Notes under the pieces: model-generated | What the model was told of the DNA's origin: nothing | Database searches by the model: none | The model's input: only the letters and a program-made list of their open reading frames with translations | DNA from: Clostridium sp. M62/1 | GTDB lineage: Bacteria; Bacillota; Clostridia; Lachnospirales; Lachnospiraceae | Length of the DNA: 64,000 nucleotides | Reading direction: 5' to 3' | NCBI RefSeq assembly: GCF_020736365.1 | Contig: NZ_CP085988.1 | Coordinates: 936,001-1,000,000 of the forward strand | Program-made: the position numbers and the translations under genes | In this document: one piece after another, positions 34,828 to 44,129 of the stretch | Layout of the letters: the number at the start of each line of letters is the position of its first letter | How positions within the stretch are numbered: position 1 is the stretch's first letter

Positions 34828-35407
34828 AAAATGGGATGAAGTGCATGGAAATCAGGCACCGGACGAAAGAATGATGGCATTTCTCGACAGTGCTACCGAC
34901 CAGTATGCGATTTTGCAGCTTCGCCGCATCGAGGATACGGTATATGAACGCTTTTCGTCTATGCGCGAACTGGAACGGATGGGGCTGGAACCGGATATTG
35001 ACCATTATGAAGTGGTTTATACGGCTCCGCTGCTTCCCTACAAGGATCAGAATACGATGTTGGAGGAACTGTATGCGAAATTCAATGTTTCCCGCCCTGA
35101 TGATTTTACTGGGCATAGTCTTTCTGTGTCTGACATCGTGGCTTTACGGCAGAATGGTGTTGTAAGCTGTCACTATGTGGATTCCATCGGCTTCCAGGAG
35201 CTGCCCAGATTTTTGAAACCGGAGAATTATCTGAAAGCCGCAGAAATGGCAATGGAAGACGATTACGGTATGATTGACGGCGTAATCAATAACGGAAAGA
35301 AGGAAGAACCGGCGGAGAAAGCATCGGTTCTGGATCAGCTGAAGGAAAAGCAGGAGGCGGTGCCGCCTGCGCCGCCTCGCAGGCGCTGCGAAGAAAAGGA
35401 GTTATAA
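34814..35407 (+). CDS. YodL-domain protein
   Basis: A 197-residue protein whose N-terminal half has the YodL pattern DQYAILQLRRIEDTVYERFSS, then LERMGLEPDIDHYEVVYTAPL. The C-terminus contains LSVSDIVALRQNGVVSCHYVDS, a motif repeated in many large ICE proteins, and a Pro-rich tail. Function unknown. It is in the same operon as its neighbours (13-base overlap upstream, start adjacent to the next gene). Confidence 0.7.
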   Translation: MARIEKWDEVHGNQAPDERMMAFLDSATDQYAILQLRRIEDTVYERFSSMRELERMGLEPDIDHYEVVYTAPLLPYKDQNTMLEELYAKFNVSRPDDFTGHSLSVSDIVALRQNGVVSCHYVDSIGFQELPRFLKPENYLKAAEMAMEDDYGMIDGVINNGKKEEPAEKASVLDQLKEKQEAVPPAPPRRRCEEKEL

Positions 35408-35614
35408 ATGCGTTTTACGGATGACGAATGGATGCTCATGATGCTTTACAGCCCTGGCACACGGACAGGGCTGATCGAAGAGCTTCAAAAGATGCAAAAA
35501 AGTCTGACGGGCAGAGACAGAAACCTGCGCAGGTGGACGGCCTCGCTGCTTGCAAAACTGGCAGAGATGACGGATGCAGAATATGAGGCACTGGATTTGT
35601 ATCCGGACGAATAA
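35408..35614 (+). CDS. Transposon-transfer assisting protein (TTRAP family)
   Basis: A 68-residue protein: MRFTDDEWMLMMLYSPGTRTGLIEEL and MTDAEYEALDLYPDE, matching the TTRAP family of conjugative transposons. A helical regulator or structural role in transfer is presumed from the family name only. It directly follows the YodL gene stop. Confidence 0.75.
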   Translation: MRFTDDEWMLMMLYSPGTRTGLIEELQKMQKSLTGRDRNLRRWTASLLAKLAEMTDAEYEALDLYPDE

Positions 35615-35635
35615 AGGAGAGGAGGAAAAAGACAG

Positions 35636-38600
35636 ATGATGACGAAAACGGCTTATTATATGCAGATGGCGCAGGAAGCTGCGGCACAGATCACTGGCAG
35701 CAAAGAGCAGTGGACAGCGTTTCTGACCACATCCGCACGGCTTTATAAGTATCCTTTTGCGGAGCAGCTGATGATCTATAAGCAGAGACCAGAAGCGACG
35801 GCCTGTGCAGAGTACGATCTCTGGAATGATCGGATGAACCGCTATGTGAAGCGTGGCTCCAAGGGCATTGCTCTTTTGGACATGCGCGGCGAGCAGCCGA
35901 AACTGCGGTATGTATTTGATGTGGCAGATACCGGAGAACGGAAGAATTCCCGACCGGTACAGCTCTGGAAAATGAATGCGGAGCATGAGCAGCCAATCAT
36001 TCGCGCACTGGATGCAGCATTTGATGTTTCTGCCGGTGCTGGGTCTCTGGAAAATCATATCATGGAAGCGGCAGAACGCCTTGCAAGGGATTACTGGGAG
36101 GAAAACCGCAGGCAGATCAGTGACATCGTTGCAGATTCCTATCTGGAAGGATATGATGAACTCAACATCGGAGCTTCCTTTAAGAGAGCTGCCGCTGTCA
36201 GCATCGCATATTCCGTCTTTACCCGGACGGTGGGCAATGCAGATGACTATTTTGAGCACGAGGATTTTCTGGACATCTTTGATTTTAATACGCAGGCTGC
36301 CGCCAATGTGCTGGGAACTGCGGTCAGCGAAATGTCCAGCCAGATCTTCCGGGAAATTGAACGCACGATCCGAACCTATGAAAGAGATAAGCAGGCAGAA
36401 AGGAGCCAAAACTATGATGGAGCTGAATTACACGAAGAACGGCGATTACCTGATTCCGGGCATCCAGTTGTCGGTGCAGGAACAGAAGCCCCTGGGCAAG
36501 TACGGGAGGATGCGCAGAGCGTTTCTGCAGGAGAACAACACGCTGCTGTACAATCACCTGATCCTGACCGAGAAGCTGTACCCGCACCTGTGGGAGATTC
36601 AGGAGACCGCGACCGCACGGATGGAGCAGATGATGGCGGATCTTCTGAAAGCGAATCCGGCACCGGACAAGAAATTGAACCAGATGGCCTGGGTGCAGCA
36701 CATGAACATGCTGAAAGCGCAGGCAGAGGAAGTCATTCTGACGGAACTTATCAACAGTTAAACTTCATGAGTCTGTTTCAGTCCGAAGCAGAGCAGATTC
36801 AGAAAATTGATGCGGCGGCAGAAAATGCAGCCAAAGAAGCGGAGAGCGAAAAGCCCTCCGCTTTTGTTATTTCTGAGGATGAAATCGACCGGATGCTGCG
36901 GACAGGCTCCAATTTTGAAGGCGGAAAGATCCGTATTTATGCGCTGTATCAGCAGCAAGGGGACGCAAAAGAACGAGCTGCATTCTTGAAAGCGGAATAC
37001 GGTCTCGGTGGCCACAGCTATACCTTTATGGATGGCAGTCGCGGTTTTGCCGATTATAACGGAAGAGGTATTCTGCTTCGCAATTATGACCATGACCGGG
37101 AAGTGCGACTCACATGGTCGGCGGTGGATAAGCGGTTAGACCGGCTTGTGGAAAATGATCAGTACCTGACCGCGCTGGAAATGGAAGAGTATCGGAAGCT
37201 GGAGCAGGAATACGGCGCGCCGCTTCCTATGCCGACTGCCGCCCATGTGTTTCCGCCAACGCCACCGGAACGCTATGATACCGGAAATGAGCATGTGGAC
37301 AACATGCTGAATACGGCTGCGGATGTATATGCCCGGAGTGAACTGGCGGCACCACAGCGGTTTACCGTGATGGAGACAGACGATGGTTATGCGGTCTGGG
37401 ATGATATTCAGGACGGCATTCATGTGGAGCCGGATGGTGTCAGCGAAGAGTTTACCAGCGAATGGGAGGCAGAGACCTACCGCCAGCAGTTGATTGAAAA
37501 AGTTCAGGAACGGGAAGCAAAAGACTGGCTCTATGTTGAACAGAGCAAGCAGAATTTGCAGCAGGACATTCCATTCCCAGATGTGGAATCCGAAGAAGTA
37601 CAGGAATCGGCTCACGCAGAGACAGATCCTCTGGTACTGGAAATGCAGGAACACGCCAGCGAACTTTCCAGAGAGTCTGGCTATGCACCGGATGAACGGT
37701 TTGTGGTCACAATGACCGGCGAGAACTTTCCGGATTCTAAAGATGCGTTTGCCATCTGGGATTATGTCAAAGAAGAGTATTACGGATATTCGGACGGAAA
37801 AGTGCAGACATTTGCCGATTATGTGAGTGCATCAGAGGCGTTGCAGGAGATTCGCGGCAGGAACATGGAGGCTGAAAAAGAGCCTGCAACTGTGCAGCCA
37901 GAACCCGCAGCTCCGGTGCAGCCGGATTATCGCGTTGGCGATACGCTGTATCTGGACGGAAAGGCATTTACGATTGAAAAAGTCGGGCTTTTCGATGTGG
38001 AACTTCGGGACCCGGATTCCGTGTATCCGATCTTCCGCTCGGAAAGCAAGGAAAATCTGGCAAGAATTTTGGGGCATGAGGAAAATGTTCACCTGCACAA
38101 TCTGGTGGTTGATCTGAATTCTGGAAAAGAAGAAGCGTTCCGGGCAGGGCATGAAGCAAAACATGCGGAGAACTACCGCATCAACAGTTTTCACCTCGGT
38201 GAAGGCAGTCCTAAGCAGAAATTCCGTGCCAACATGGATGCCATCTACACGCTGAAAACCTTGGAAAACCAGCATAGGGATGCGACACCAGAGGAACAGG
38301 AAACGCTGGCCAATTATGTCGGCTGGGGCGGACTGGCAGATGCCTTTGATGCAGAGAAAACTGCCTGGGCAGGCGAATATAAGGAGCTGAAAGCAGCTCT
38401 TACGGAAGAAGAATATGCCGCAGCCAGAGCTTCGACTCTGAATGCGCATTACACCAGTCCTACCGTGATCCGTGCAATCTATGAGGCATTGGACGGTATG
38501 GGATTTGAGAAAGGCAACATTCTGGAACCGTCGATGGGTGTCGGCAACTTCTTCGGTATGCTGCCGGATTTCATGTTGGGAAGCAGGCTGTATGGTGTGG

Positions 38601-41600
38601 AACTGGATTCCATCACCGGGCGTATTGCGCAAAAGCTGTATCCGCAGGCAGAAATCAAGGTGGCAGGCTTTGAGACCACTGACCGGCGTGATTTTTATGA
38701 TCTGGCCGTGGGCAATGTGCCTTTTGGCAACTACCGTGTCAGCGATAAGCCCTATGATAAACTCGGATTTTCTATCCACAACTATTTCTTTGCCAAGGCA
38801 CTGGATCAGGTTCGCCCCGGTGGTATCGTGGCCTTTGTTACCAGCCGCTATACGATGGATTCCAAGAATCCGGACGCACGAAAGTATCTGGCGCAGCGGG
38901 CAGAATTGCTGGGAGCTATCCGACTTCCCAACAACGCATTCCGTGCCAATGCCGGTACAGATGTAGTGTCGGATATCATTTTCCTGCAAAAGAGAGACCA
39001 TCCCATTGATATCGAACCGGATTGGGTGCATCTGGGGCTGACATCGGAGGGTATTACCCTCAACAGCTACTTTGTTGAGCACCCGGAAATGGTGCTAGGT
39101 GAGATTACAACGGAAAGTACCCAGTACGGCAAGGAAGAATGTACGGTCATTCCGATTCCAGGTGCGGATCTGGGAGACCAGCTGCATGAGGCGGTGCAGC
39201 ACATCGACGGTCATTATGAAGCACAGGAGCTGGCACCGGAGGAGGAGTTGTCCTTGCAGGGCGAAACCATTCCGGCAGACCCCAATGTAAAGAACTTCTC
39301 CTATGCGGTGGTGGACGGAGATGTTTATTTCCGTGAGAACAGCATCATGCGGAAGGCTGACCTTTCTGCGACAGCCACCGGCAGGATCAAGGGCATGGTG
39401 GAGCTTCGCACCATTGTGCAGGAACTGATCGACTATCAGTTGAACGATTACCCGGAGGAAGCGATTGCCCAGAAACAGCGGGAACTGAATGTAGCCTATG
39501 ACCGATTCGCCGATCAGTATGGGCTTATCAATTCCCGTGCAAATGCACAGGCTTTTTCGGAAGATTCGTCTTATTATCTGCTCTGCTCTCTGGAAAATGT
39601 AGATGAAAACGGCAGGCTGGAATCCAAGGCGGATATGTTCACCAAACGGACGATTCGACCGGAACGGGCTGTTACCAGCGTAGATACTCCGGCAGAGGCT
39701 CTGGCAATCTCCATCGGAGAGCGCGGCAAAGTGGATTTGCCCTATATGTCGGAGCTTTTAGGTACACCGGGAGAATTTGAAAAAATCCAGCAGGAACTGC
39801 ATGGTGTCATTTTCAAAGACCCGATGACGCAGGGCGGCGAGGAAACTGGCTGGGTGACGGCTGATGAATATCTGTCCGGCAATGTCCGGGAAAAACTCCG
39901 CGTGGCAGAACTGGCTGCGGCTTCTGACCCTGCCTTTGCGGTAAACACGGAATATTTGAAGGAAGCACAGCCGAAAGACCTGGATGCGTCGGAGATTGAT
40001 GTGCGCCTTGGTGCCACATGGGTCAATCGGGATTATATCCAGCAGTTTATGGAAGAAACCTTTGAACCGCCGTTCTATCTGTGCAGAAATATTGAAGTGA
40101 AATTCTCTCCCATGACGGCAGAATGGCAAATTACCGGCAAGAGTACACCGAGCCGGAATGATGTTCATGCCTATATGACCTACGGCACCAGCCGTGCCAA
40201 TGCCTACCGAATTCTGGAGGATACGTTGAATCTGCGGGATATTCGTATTTACGATACCGTGGAGGATGCAGACGGCAAGCAGAAGCGGGTTCTGAATAAA
40301 AAGGAGACCACCCTCGCCCAGCAGAAACAGCAGGCCATTAAGGATGCGTTCCAGAACTGGGTGTGGAAAGACCCTTATCGCCGCGCGGAACTTGTGGAAA
40401 AGTATAACGAGCTGTTCAACAGCACTCGTCCCCGTGAGTATGATGGTTCTCATATCCGCTTTGGCGGCATGAATCCGGAAATCCGGCTGCGGGAACACCA
40501 GCAGAATGCCATTGCTCATGTGCTGTACGGCGGCAATACGCTGCTGGCCCACGAAGTGGGTGCCGGTAAGACTTTCGAGATGGCCGCTTCTGCTATGGAG
40601 GCAAAACGGCTGGGACTGTGCCAGAAATCCATGTTTGTCGTTCCGAATCATTTGACCCTTCAGTGGGCAAACGAGTTTCTGCGTCTGTATCCGAGTGCAA
40701 AATTGCTGGTGGCAAGCAAAAAGGACTTTGAAACTGCCCGCAGAAAGAAGTTCTGCGCACGAATTGCTACTGGTGATTACGATGCAGTCATCATCGGGCA
40801 TTCCCAGTTTGAGAAAATTCCGGTGTCCGCAGAACGGCAGGAGCGGATTTTGACTGCCCAGATTGATGAAATCGAAAACGCCATTGCTGAGATGAAATCC
40901 CAGAATGGCGAACGTTTCTCCATCAAACAGATGGAAAAGACCCGGAAAGGATTGGAGGCGAGATTGGAGAAACTTCGGGCAACCGACCGAAAAGACGATG
41001 TGATTACCTTTGAGCAGCTGGGCGTAGACCGACTGTTTGTAGACGAAGCACATGCCTTTAAGAACCTGTTCCTCTACACAAAAATGCGCAATGTTGCAGG
41101 CTTGTCCACATCGGAAGCGCAGAAATCTTCGGATATGTTTATGAAGTGCCAATATATGGACGAGTTGACAGGCGGGCGCGGCATCATTTTTGCGACCGGC
41201 ACCCCGGTTAGCAACAGCATGACGGAGCTTTACACCATGATGCGGTATCTCCAGTACGGCACGTTGCAGCAGAAAGGGCTGACCCATTTCGACAGCTGGG
41301 CTTCTACCTTTGGTGAGACCACCACAGCCATTGAGCTGGCACCGGAAGGAACCGGATACCGGGCAAGAACAAGATTTGCAAAATTCTTCAACCTGCCGGA
41401 GCTGATGAATATATTCAAGGAAGTGGCAGATATCAAGACTTCCGATCAGCTGCATCTGCCGGTGCCGGAGGCAAAATTTGAAACCGTGGTGGTGCAGCCT
41501 TCGGAGCATCAGCAGGCGATGGTGGCGGAGCTTTCGGAACGGGCGGCGGCTGTGCATTCCGGTGTGGTAGACCCGTCGGTCGATAACATGCTGAAAATCA

Positions 41601-43000
41601 CATCGGATGGCAGAAAGCTGGGACTGGATCAGCGATTGATGAATCCGCTCCTGCCGGATGACCCAAATAGCAAGCTCAACGCCTGTGTGCGGAATGTGCT
41701 TCGGATTTATGAGGAAGGACAGTCGGATAAGCTGACCCAGTTGCTGTTCTGCGACCTCAGCACGCCGAAGAACGATGGAACCTTCAATGTCTATGAGGAT
41801 ATCCGCGCCAAACTAATTCAGTCCGGTGTGCCGGAAGAAGAAATCGCATTTATTCATGATGCCGATACTGAGGCAAAAAAGAAAGATTTGTTTGCCAAAG
41901 TGCGTACCGGACAGGTACGGGTATTGTTAGGTTCGACACAGAAGATGGGTGCAGGCACGAACGTGCAGGACAGGCTGGTGGCCGTGCATCATCTGGATGT
42001 GGGCTGGCGGCCTGCGGACATGACCCAGCGAAATGGTCGTATCATCCGTCAGGGAAACCGAAACAAAGAAGTGCAGGTTTATCAGTATGTGACGGAAGGA
42101 ACTTTTGATGCCTACCTCTATCAGACACTGGAGAATAAGCAGAAATTTATCAGCCAGATCATGACCAGCAAATCTCCGGTACGTTCCTGTGATGATGTAG
42201 ATGAGCAGGCTCTTTCCTATGCAGAGATCAAGGCACTTTGTGCCGGAGACCCGCAAATCAAGGAGAAAATGGACTTGGATGTAGATGTTGCAAGGCTGAA
42301 AGTATTGAAGGCGGATCATCAGAGCCAGCAGTACCGATTGGAAGATAAATTGATGAAATATTTCCCTGCGGAGATTGAGAAAACGCAAGGGTTCATCAAG
42401 GGCTTTCAGTCGGATATTCGGACGGTGGCGGCACATCCGCTGCCGGAAGAGGAGTTCTGCGGTATGGAGGTGAATGGCACACAATTTACTGAAAAAGCCG
42501 AGGCCGGTGAAGCAATTCTTGCGGTCTGTAAAGCCAATCAGAGTTTGGAGCCGGTGCCGCTTGGCAGTTACCGTGGTTTCAAGATGGAGCTGGCATTTGA
42601 CAGCTTCCAGAAAGAGTATCAGGTACTGCTGAAAGGTGAGATGACCCACCGGGTGCCCATTGGCACCAGTGCTGCGGGCAATATCCAGCGTCTGGACAAT
42701 GCTCTTGCCGGGATTCCTGCAAGGCTGGAAAAGGCGGAACAGCAGTTGGACAATCTTAGGAGCCAGCAGGAAGCGGCGCAGGCCGAGCTTGGAAAGCCAT
42801 TTCCCCAGGAGGCAGAACTGGCAGAAAAGAGTGCAAGACTGGCAGAACTGGACGCACTGCTAAATATGGATGACCGTGGAAATGATGATCCTGACCGTGA
42901 AAAAACAACGGAAAAGCCGTCTGTACTGGCAGAGCTGCGTGACCGTGCAGGGCGCATTCCGCCGATGACACATCGAAATGATGAGGAGGTGGCACTATGA
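35636..43000 (+). CDS. Giant N6-adenine methylase-like/SNF2-type helicase protein
   Basis: A 2,454-residue protein characteristic of Tn1549-like ICEs, probably protecting or remodelling incoming DNA. It has an ArdC-like N-terminus (WTAFLTTSARLYKYPFAEQLMIY). A low-complexity Glu/Gly/Asp linker near residues 260-370 overlaps tnpV in another frame. An LSVSDIV-like repeat region follows. A methylase-like domain has ILEPSMGVGNFFGMLPD and NVPFGNY (a variant of NPPF/Y) near residues 960-1030. The helicase has Walker A HEVGAGKTFEMA near 1640, LFVDEAHAFKN near 1800 and QRNGRIIRQGN near 2130. GGAGAGGAGG precedes the start. Confidence 0.88.
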   Translation: MMTKTAYYMQMAQEAAAQITGSKEQWTAFLTTSARLYKYPFAEQLMIYKQRPEATACAEYDLWNDRMNRYVKRGSKGIALLDMRGEQPKLRYVFDVADTGERKNSRPVQLWKMNAEHEQPIIRALDAAFDVSAGAGSLENHIMEAAERLARDYWEENRRQISDIVADSYLEGYDELNIGASFKRAAAVSIAYSVFTRTVGNADDYFEHEDFLDIFDFNTQAAANVLGTAVSEMSSQIFREIERTIRTYERDKQAERSQNYDGAELHEERRLPDSGHPVVGAGTEAPGQVREDAQSVSAGEQHAAVQSPDPDREAVPAPVGDSGDRDRTDGADDGGSSESESGTGQEIEPDGLGAAHEHAESAGRGSHSDGTYQQLNFMSLFQSEAEQIQKIDAAAENAAKEAESEKPSAFVISEDEIDRMLRTGSNFEGGKIRIYALYQQQGDAKERAAFLKAEYGLGGHSYTFMDGSRGFADYNGRGILLRNYDHDREVRLTWSAVDKRLDRLVENDQYLTALEMEEYRKLEQEYGAPLPMPTAAHVFPPTPPERYDTGNEHVDNMLNTAADVYARSELAAPQRFTVMETDDGYAVWDDIQDGIHVEPDGVSEEFTSEWEAETYRQQLIEKVQEREAKDWLYVEQSKQNLQQDIPFPDVESEEVQESAHAETDPLVLEMQEHASELSRESGYAPDERFVVTMTGENFPDSKDAFAIWDYVKEEYYGYSDGKVQTFADYVSASEALQEIRGRNMEAEKEPATVQPEPAAPVQPDYRVGDTLYLDGKAFTIEKVGLFDVELRDPDSVYPIFRSESKENLARILGHEENVHLHNLVVDLNSGKEEAFRAGHEAKHAENYRINSFHLGEGSPKQKFRANMDAIYTLKTLENQHRDATPEEQETLANYVGWGGLADAFDAEKTAWAGEYKELKAALTEEEYAAARASTLNAHYTSPTVIRAIYEALDGMGFEKGNILEPSMGVGNFFGMLPDFMLGSRLYGVELDSITGRIAQKLYPQAEIKVAGFETTDRRDFYDLAVGNVPFGNYRVSDKPYDKLGFSIHNYFFAKALDQVRPGGIVAFVTSRYTMDSKNPDARKYLAQRAELLGAIRLPNNAFRANAGTDVVSDIIFLQKRDHPIDIEPDWVHLGLTSEGITLNSYFVEHPEMVLGEITTESTQYGKEECTVIPIPGADLGDQLHEAVQHIDGHYEAQELAPEEELSLQGETIPADPNVKNFSYAVVDGDVYFRENSIMRKADLSATATGRIKGMVELRTIVQELIDYQLNDYPEEAIAQKQRELNVAYDRFADQYGLINSRANAQAFSEDSSYYLLCSLENVDENGRLESKADMFTKRTIRPERAVTSVDTPAEALAISIGERGKVDLPYMSELLGTPGEFEKIQQELHGVIFKDPMTQGGEETGWVTADEYLSGNVREKLRVAELAAASDPAFAVNTEYLKEAQPKDLDASEIDVRLGATWVNRDYIQQFMEETFEPPFYLCRNIEVKFSPMTAEWQITGKSTPSRNDVHAYMTYGTSRANAYRILEDTLNLRDIRIYDTVEDADGKQKRVLNKKETTLAQQKQQAIKDAFQNWVWKDPYRRAELVEKYNELFNSTRPREYDGSHIRFGGMNPEIRLREHQQNAIAHVLYGGNTLLAHEVGAGKTFEMAASAMEAKRLGLCQKSMFVVPNHLTLQWANEFLRLYPSAKLLVASKKDFETARRKKFCARIATGDYDAVIIGHSQFEKIPVSAERQERILTAQIDEIENAIAEMKSQNGERFSIKQMEKTRKGLEARLEKLRATDRKDDVITFEQLGVDRLFVDEAHAFKNLFLYTKMRNVAGLSTSEAQKSSDMFMKCQYMDELTGGRGIIFATGTPVSNSMTELYTMMRYLQYGTLQQKGLTHFDSWASTFGETTTAIELAPEGTGYRARTRFAKFFNLPELMNIFKEVADIKTSDQLHLPVPEAKFETVVVQPSEHQQAMVAELSERAAAVHSGVVDPSVDNMLKITSDGRKLGLDQRLMNPLLPDDPNSKLNACVRNVLRIYEEGQSDKLTQLLFCDLSTPKNDGTFNVYEDIRAKLIQSGVPEEEIAFIHDADTEAKKKDLFAKVRTGQVRVLLGSTQKMGAGTNVQDRLVAVHHLDVGWRPADMTQRNGRIIRQGNRNKEVQVYQYVTEGTFDAYLYQTLENKQKFISQIMTSKSPVRSCDDVDEQALSYAEIKALCAGDPQIKEKMDLDVDVARLKVLKADHQSQQYRLEDKLMKYFPAEIEKTQGFIKGFQSDIRTVAAHPLPEEEFCGMEVNGTQFTEKAEAGEAILAVCKANQSLEPVPLGSYRGFKMELAFDSFQKEYQVLLKGEMTHRVPIGTSAAGNIQRLDNALAGIPARLEKAEQQLDNLRSQQEAAQAELGKPFPQEAELAEKSARLAELDALLNMDDRGNDDPDREKTTEKPSVLAELRDRAGRIPPMTHRNDEEVAL
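36414..36761 (+). CDS. tnpV: TnpV-like protein encoded in another frame inside the helicase gene
   Basis: A 115-residue protein in the +1 frame relative to the giant gene that covers it completely. It matches the TnpV transposon protein family as I know it: ELNYTKNGDYLIPGIQL, KPLGKYGRMRRAFLQENN, YNHLILTEKLYPHLWEI and MAWVQHMNMLKAQAEEVILTEL. A good ribosome site (AAAGGAG, 36,399-36,405) lies eight bases before ATG 36,414. The overlapping frame of the giant gene is low complexity here, which suggests tnpV is the constrained frame. Confidence 0.8.
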   Translation: MMELNYTKNGDYLIPGIQLSVQEQKPLGKYGRMRRAFLQENNTLLYNHLILTEKLYPHLWEIQETATARMEQMMADLLKANPAPDKKLNQMAWVQHMNMLKAQAEEVILTELINS

Positions 43001-43329
43001 GTGTTCGGGAACACTGGATCAATGTCCGGGTAAACCCGGAAGAGCTGGCGAGAATTCGTGAAAAGCAGAAAGAATTAGGCATCCGCAATACCGGTGCCTA
43101 TATGAGAAAGATGGCGATGGACGGGTACTGCGTAAATCTTGATTTGTCGGATGTGGCGCAGGTATCCACACTTCTTCGCCGATGCAGCAACAACCTGAAC
43201 CAGTACGCAAAACGCGCCAATGAATCTGGAAGCATCTATGCGGAGGATATCCGGGATTTGCAGAAGCGACTGGATGAACTCTGGGAGATGCAAAAGCTGA
43301 TCTTAAAGAGGCTTTCTGGTATTCGATGA
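42997..43329 (+). CDS. mobC: Mobilization protein MobC (element A)
   Basis: A 110-residue relaxosome protein: WINVRVNPEELARIREKQKELGIRNTGAYMRKMAMDGY (ribbon-helix-helix-like) and CSNNLNQYAKRANESG. It overlaps the giant gene as ATGA and has GGAGGTG upstream. It would assist the relaxase encoded at 44,130 in nicking the oriT of element A. Confidence 0.85.
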   Translation: MSVREHWINVRVNPEELARIREKQKELGIRNTGAYMRKMAMDGYCVNLDLSDVAQVSTLLRRCSNNLNQYAKRANESGSIYAEDIRDLQKRLDELWEMQKLILKRLSGIR

Positions 43330-43483
43330 CGGCGCAAACGTGCGGAATTTCTATTGCACATGGCACAGATGAAACAGTCTGTGTCATTACATATTTTTTG
43401 CAGGTCTTCCTGTTGACATCGTGGTGTTTGGCAAGCGGGTACAGTAAAATGAAGATGAAAAGAAAAACGAAGGGGTGAAATCC

Positions 43484-43789
43484 ATGAAGATCGTATGTTT
43501 TTTGTTGAAGCTGATGCTGAAAATCCTGTTGCTGCCAGTTGCGTTTCTGCTGCGATTTCTATGCTTTATCTGGAATCTGCTGATGCAGCTATCCCTGTGG
43601 GTGCTTTCGCCGATCATGCTTTTCGTTTTTGGCTGCGGCATCTATTCGGTGGTTCGGGCGAGCTGGACGGATGTGTTTCTGCTGACCCTGATTGAGATGG
43701 GGCTGTTCGCAGCTGCGGTTGGTGTGGGCGGCATCATGGAACTGATGGAACAGCTGTGTGAGCGTGTAGAGGATGTTTTGACAATTTGA
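43484..43789 (+). CDS. Small membrane protein
   Basis: A 101-residue hydrophobic protein with three or four predicted membrane helices (FLLKLMLKILLLPVAFLLRFL, LWVLSPIMLFVFGCGIYSVV, TLIEMGLFAAAVGVGGIM) and an acidic C-terminus (ELMEQLCERVEDVL). ATG 43,484 is preceded by AAGGGG. It is conserved in similar elements, but its function is not known. The 150 bases before it show no gene. Confidence 0.6.
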   Translation: MKIVCFLLKLMLKILLLPVAFLLRFLCFIWNLLMQLSLWVLSPIMLFVFGCGIYSVVRASWTDVFLLTLIEMGLFAAAVGVGGIMELMEQLCERVEDVLTI

Positions 43790-43805
43790 GTTCAGGAGGG
43801 ATTCG

Positions 43806-44075
43806 ATGGATATTCAGTTTATGAAAGATTATTATGATTTACGGTACGAGGAAACAGATGGAGAGAATCATTTTGTGGAAGAGACTGCTTATCAGGAAAA
43901 ACAGTCTGAGCAATCGAAGATGGAAGACCAGCTGATGGAAATGGTGGGCGGCAGCGAATCTAATGTGTGGAAGCTGTACGAAAGCATTATGTGCGTCTAT
44001 TTCGATATGGAAGAAATCATCAAGCAGGCCGTTTATTTGCAGGGAGCTTATGACCGGGAACGGATGTTAAAATGA
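43806..44075 (+). CDS. Hypothetical ICE protein
   Basis: An 89-residue acidic, helical protein (MDIQFMKDYYDLRYEETDGE...) with CAGGAGG upstream, 16 bases after the membrane protein gene. DUF6103-like or similar small ICE proteins have this size and place, but I do not recognise a family with certainty. Confidence 0.5.
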   Translation: MDIQFMKDYYDLRYEETDGENHFVEETAYQEKQSEQSKMEDQLMEMVGGSESNVWKLYESIMCVYFDMEEIIKQAVYLQGAYDRERMLK

Positions 44076-44129
44076 GAATAGTAGATTGGTAAGAGCTGCC
44101 TTCGGGTAGCTCTTTTTAGATGGAGGAAT

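Noticed and set aside
35976..36413. Extension of the TnpV frame upstream of ATG 36,414
   Set aside because: The upstream part has no similarity to TnpV and lies opposite well-conserved helicase-gene coding; the ribosome site fits 36,414.
39758..41557. 599-residue minus-strand ORF
   Set aside because: Antisense shadow of the methylase-helicase gene, Cys/His/Phe-rich and without ribosome site.
43413..43445. Promoter before the small membrane protein gene
   Set aside because: TTGACA is present at 43,413, but the nearest -10-like hexamer is 21 bases away, too far for confidence.
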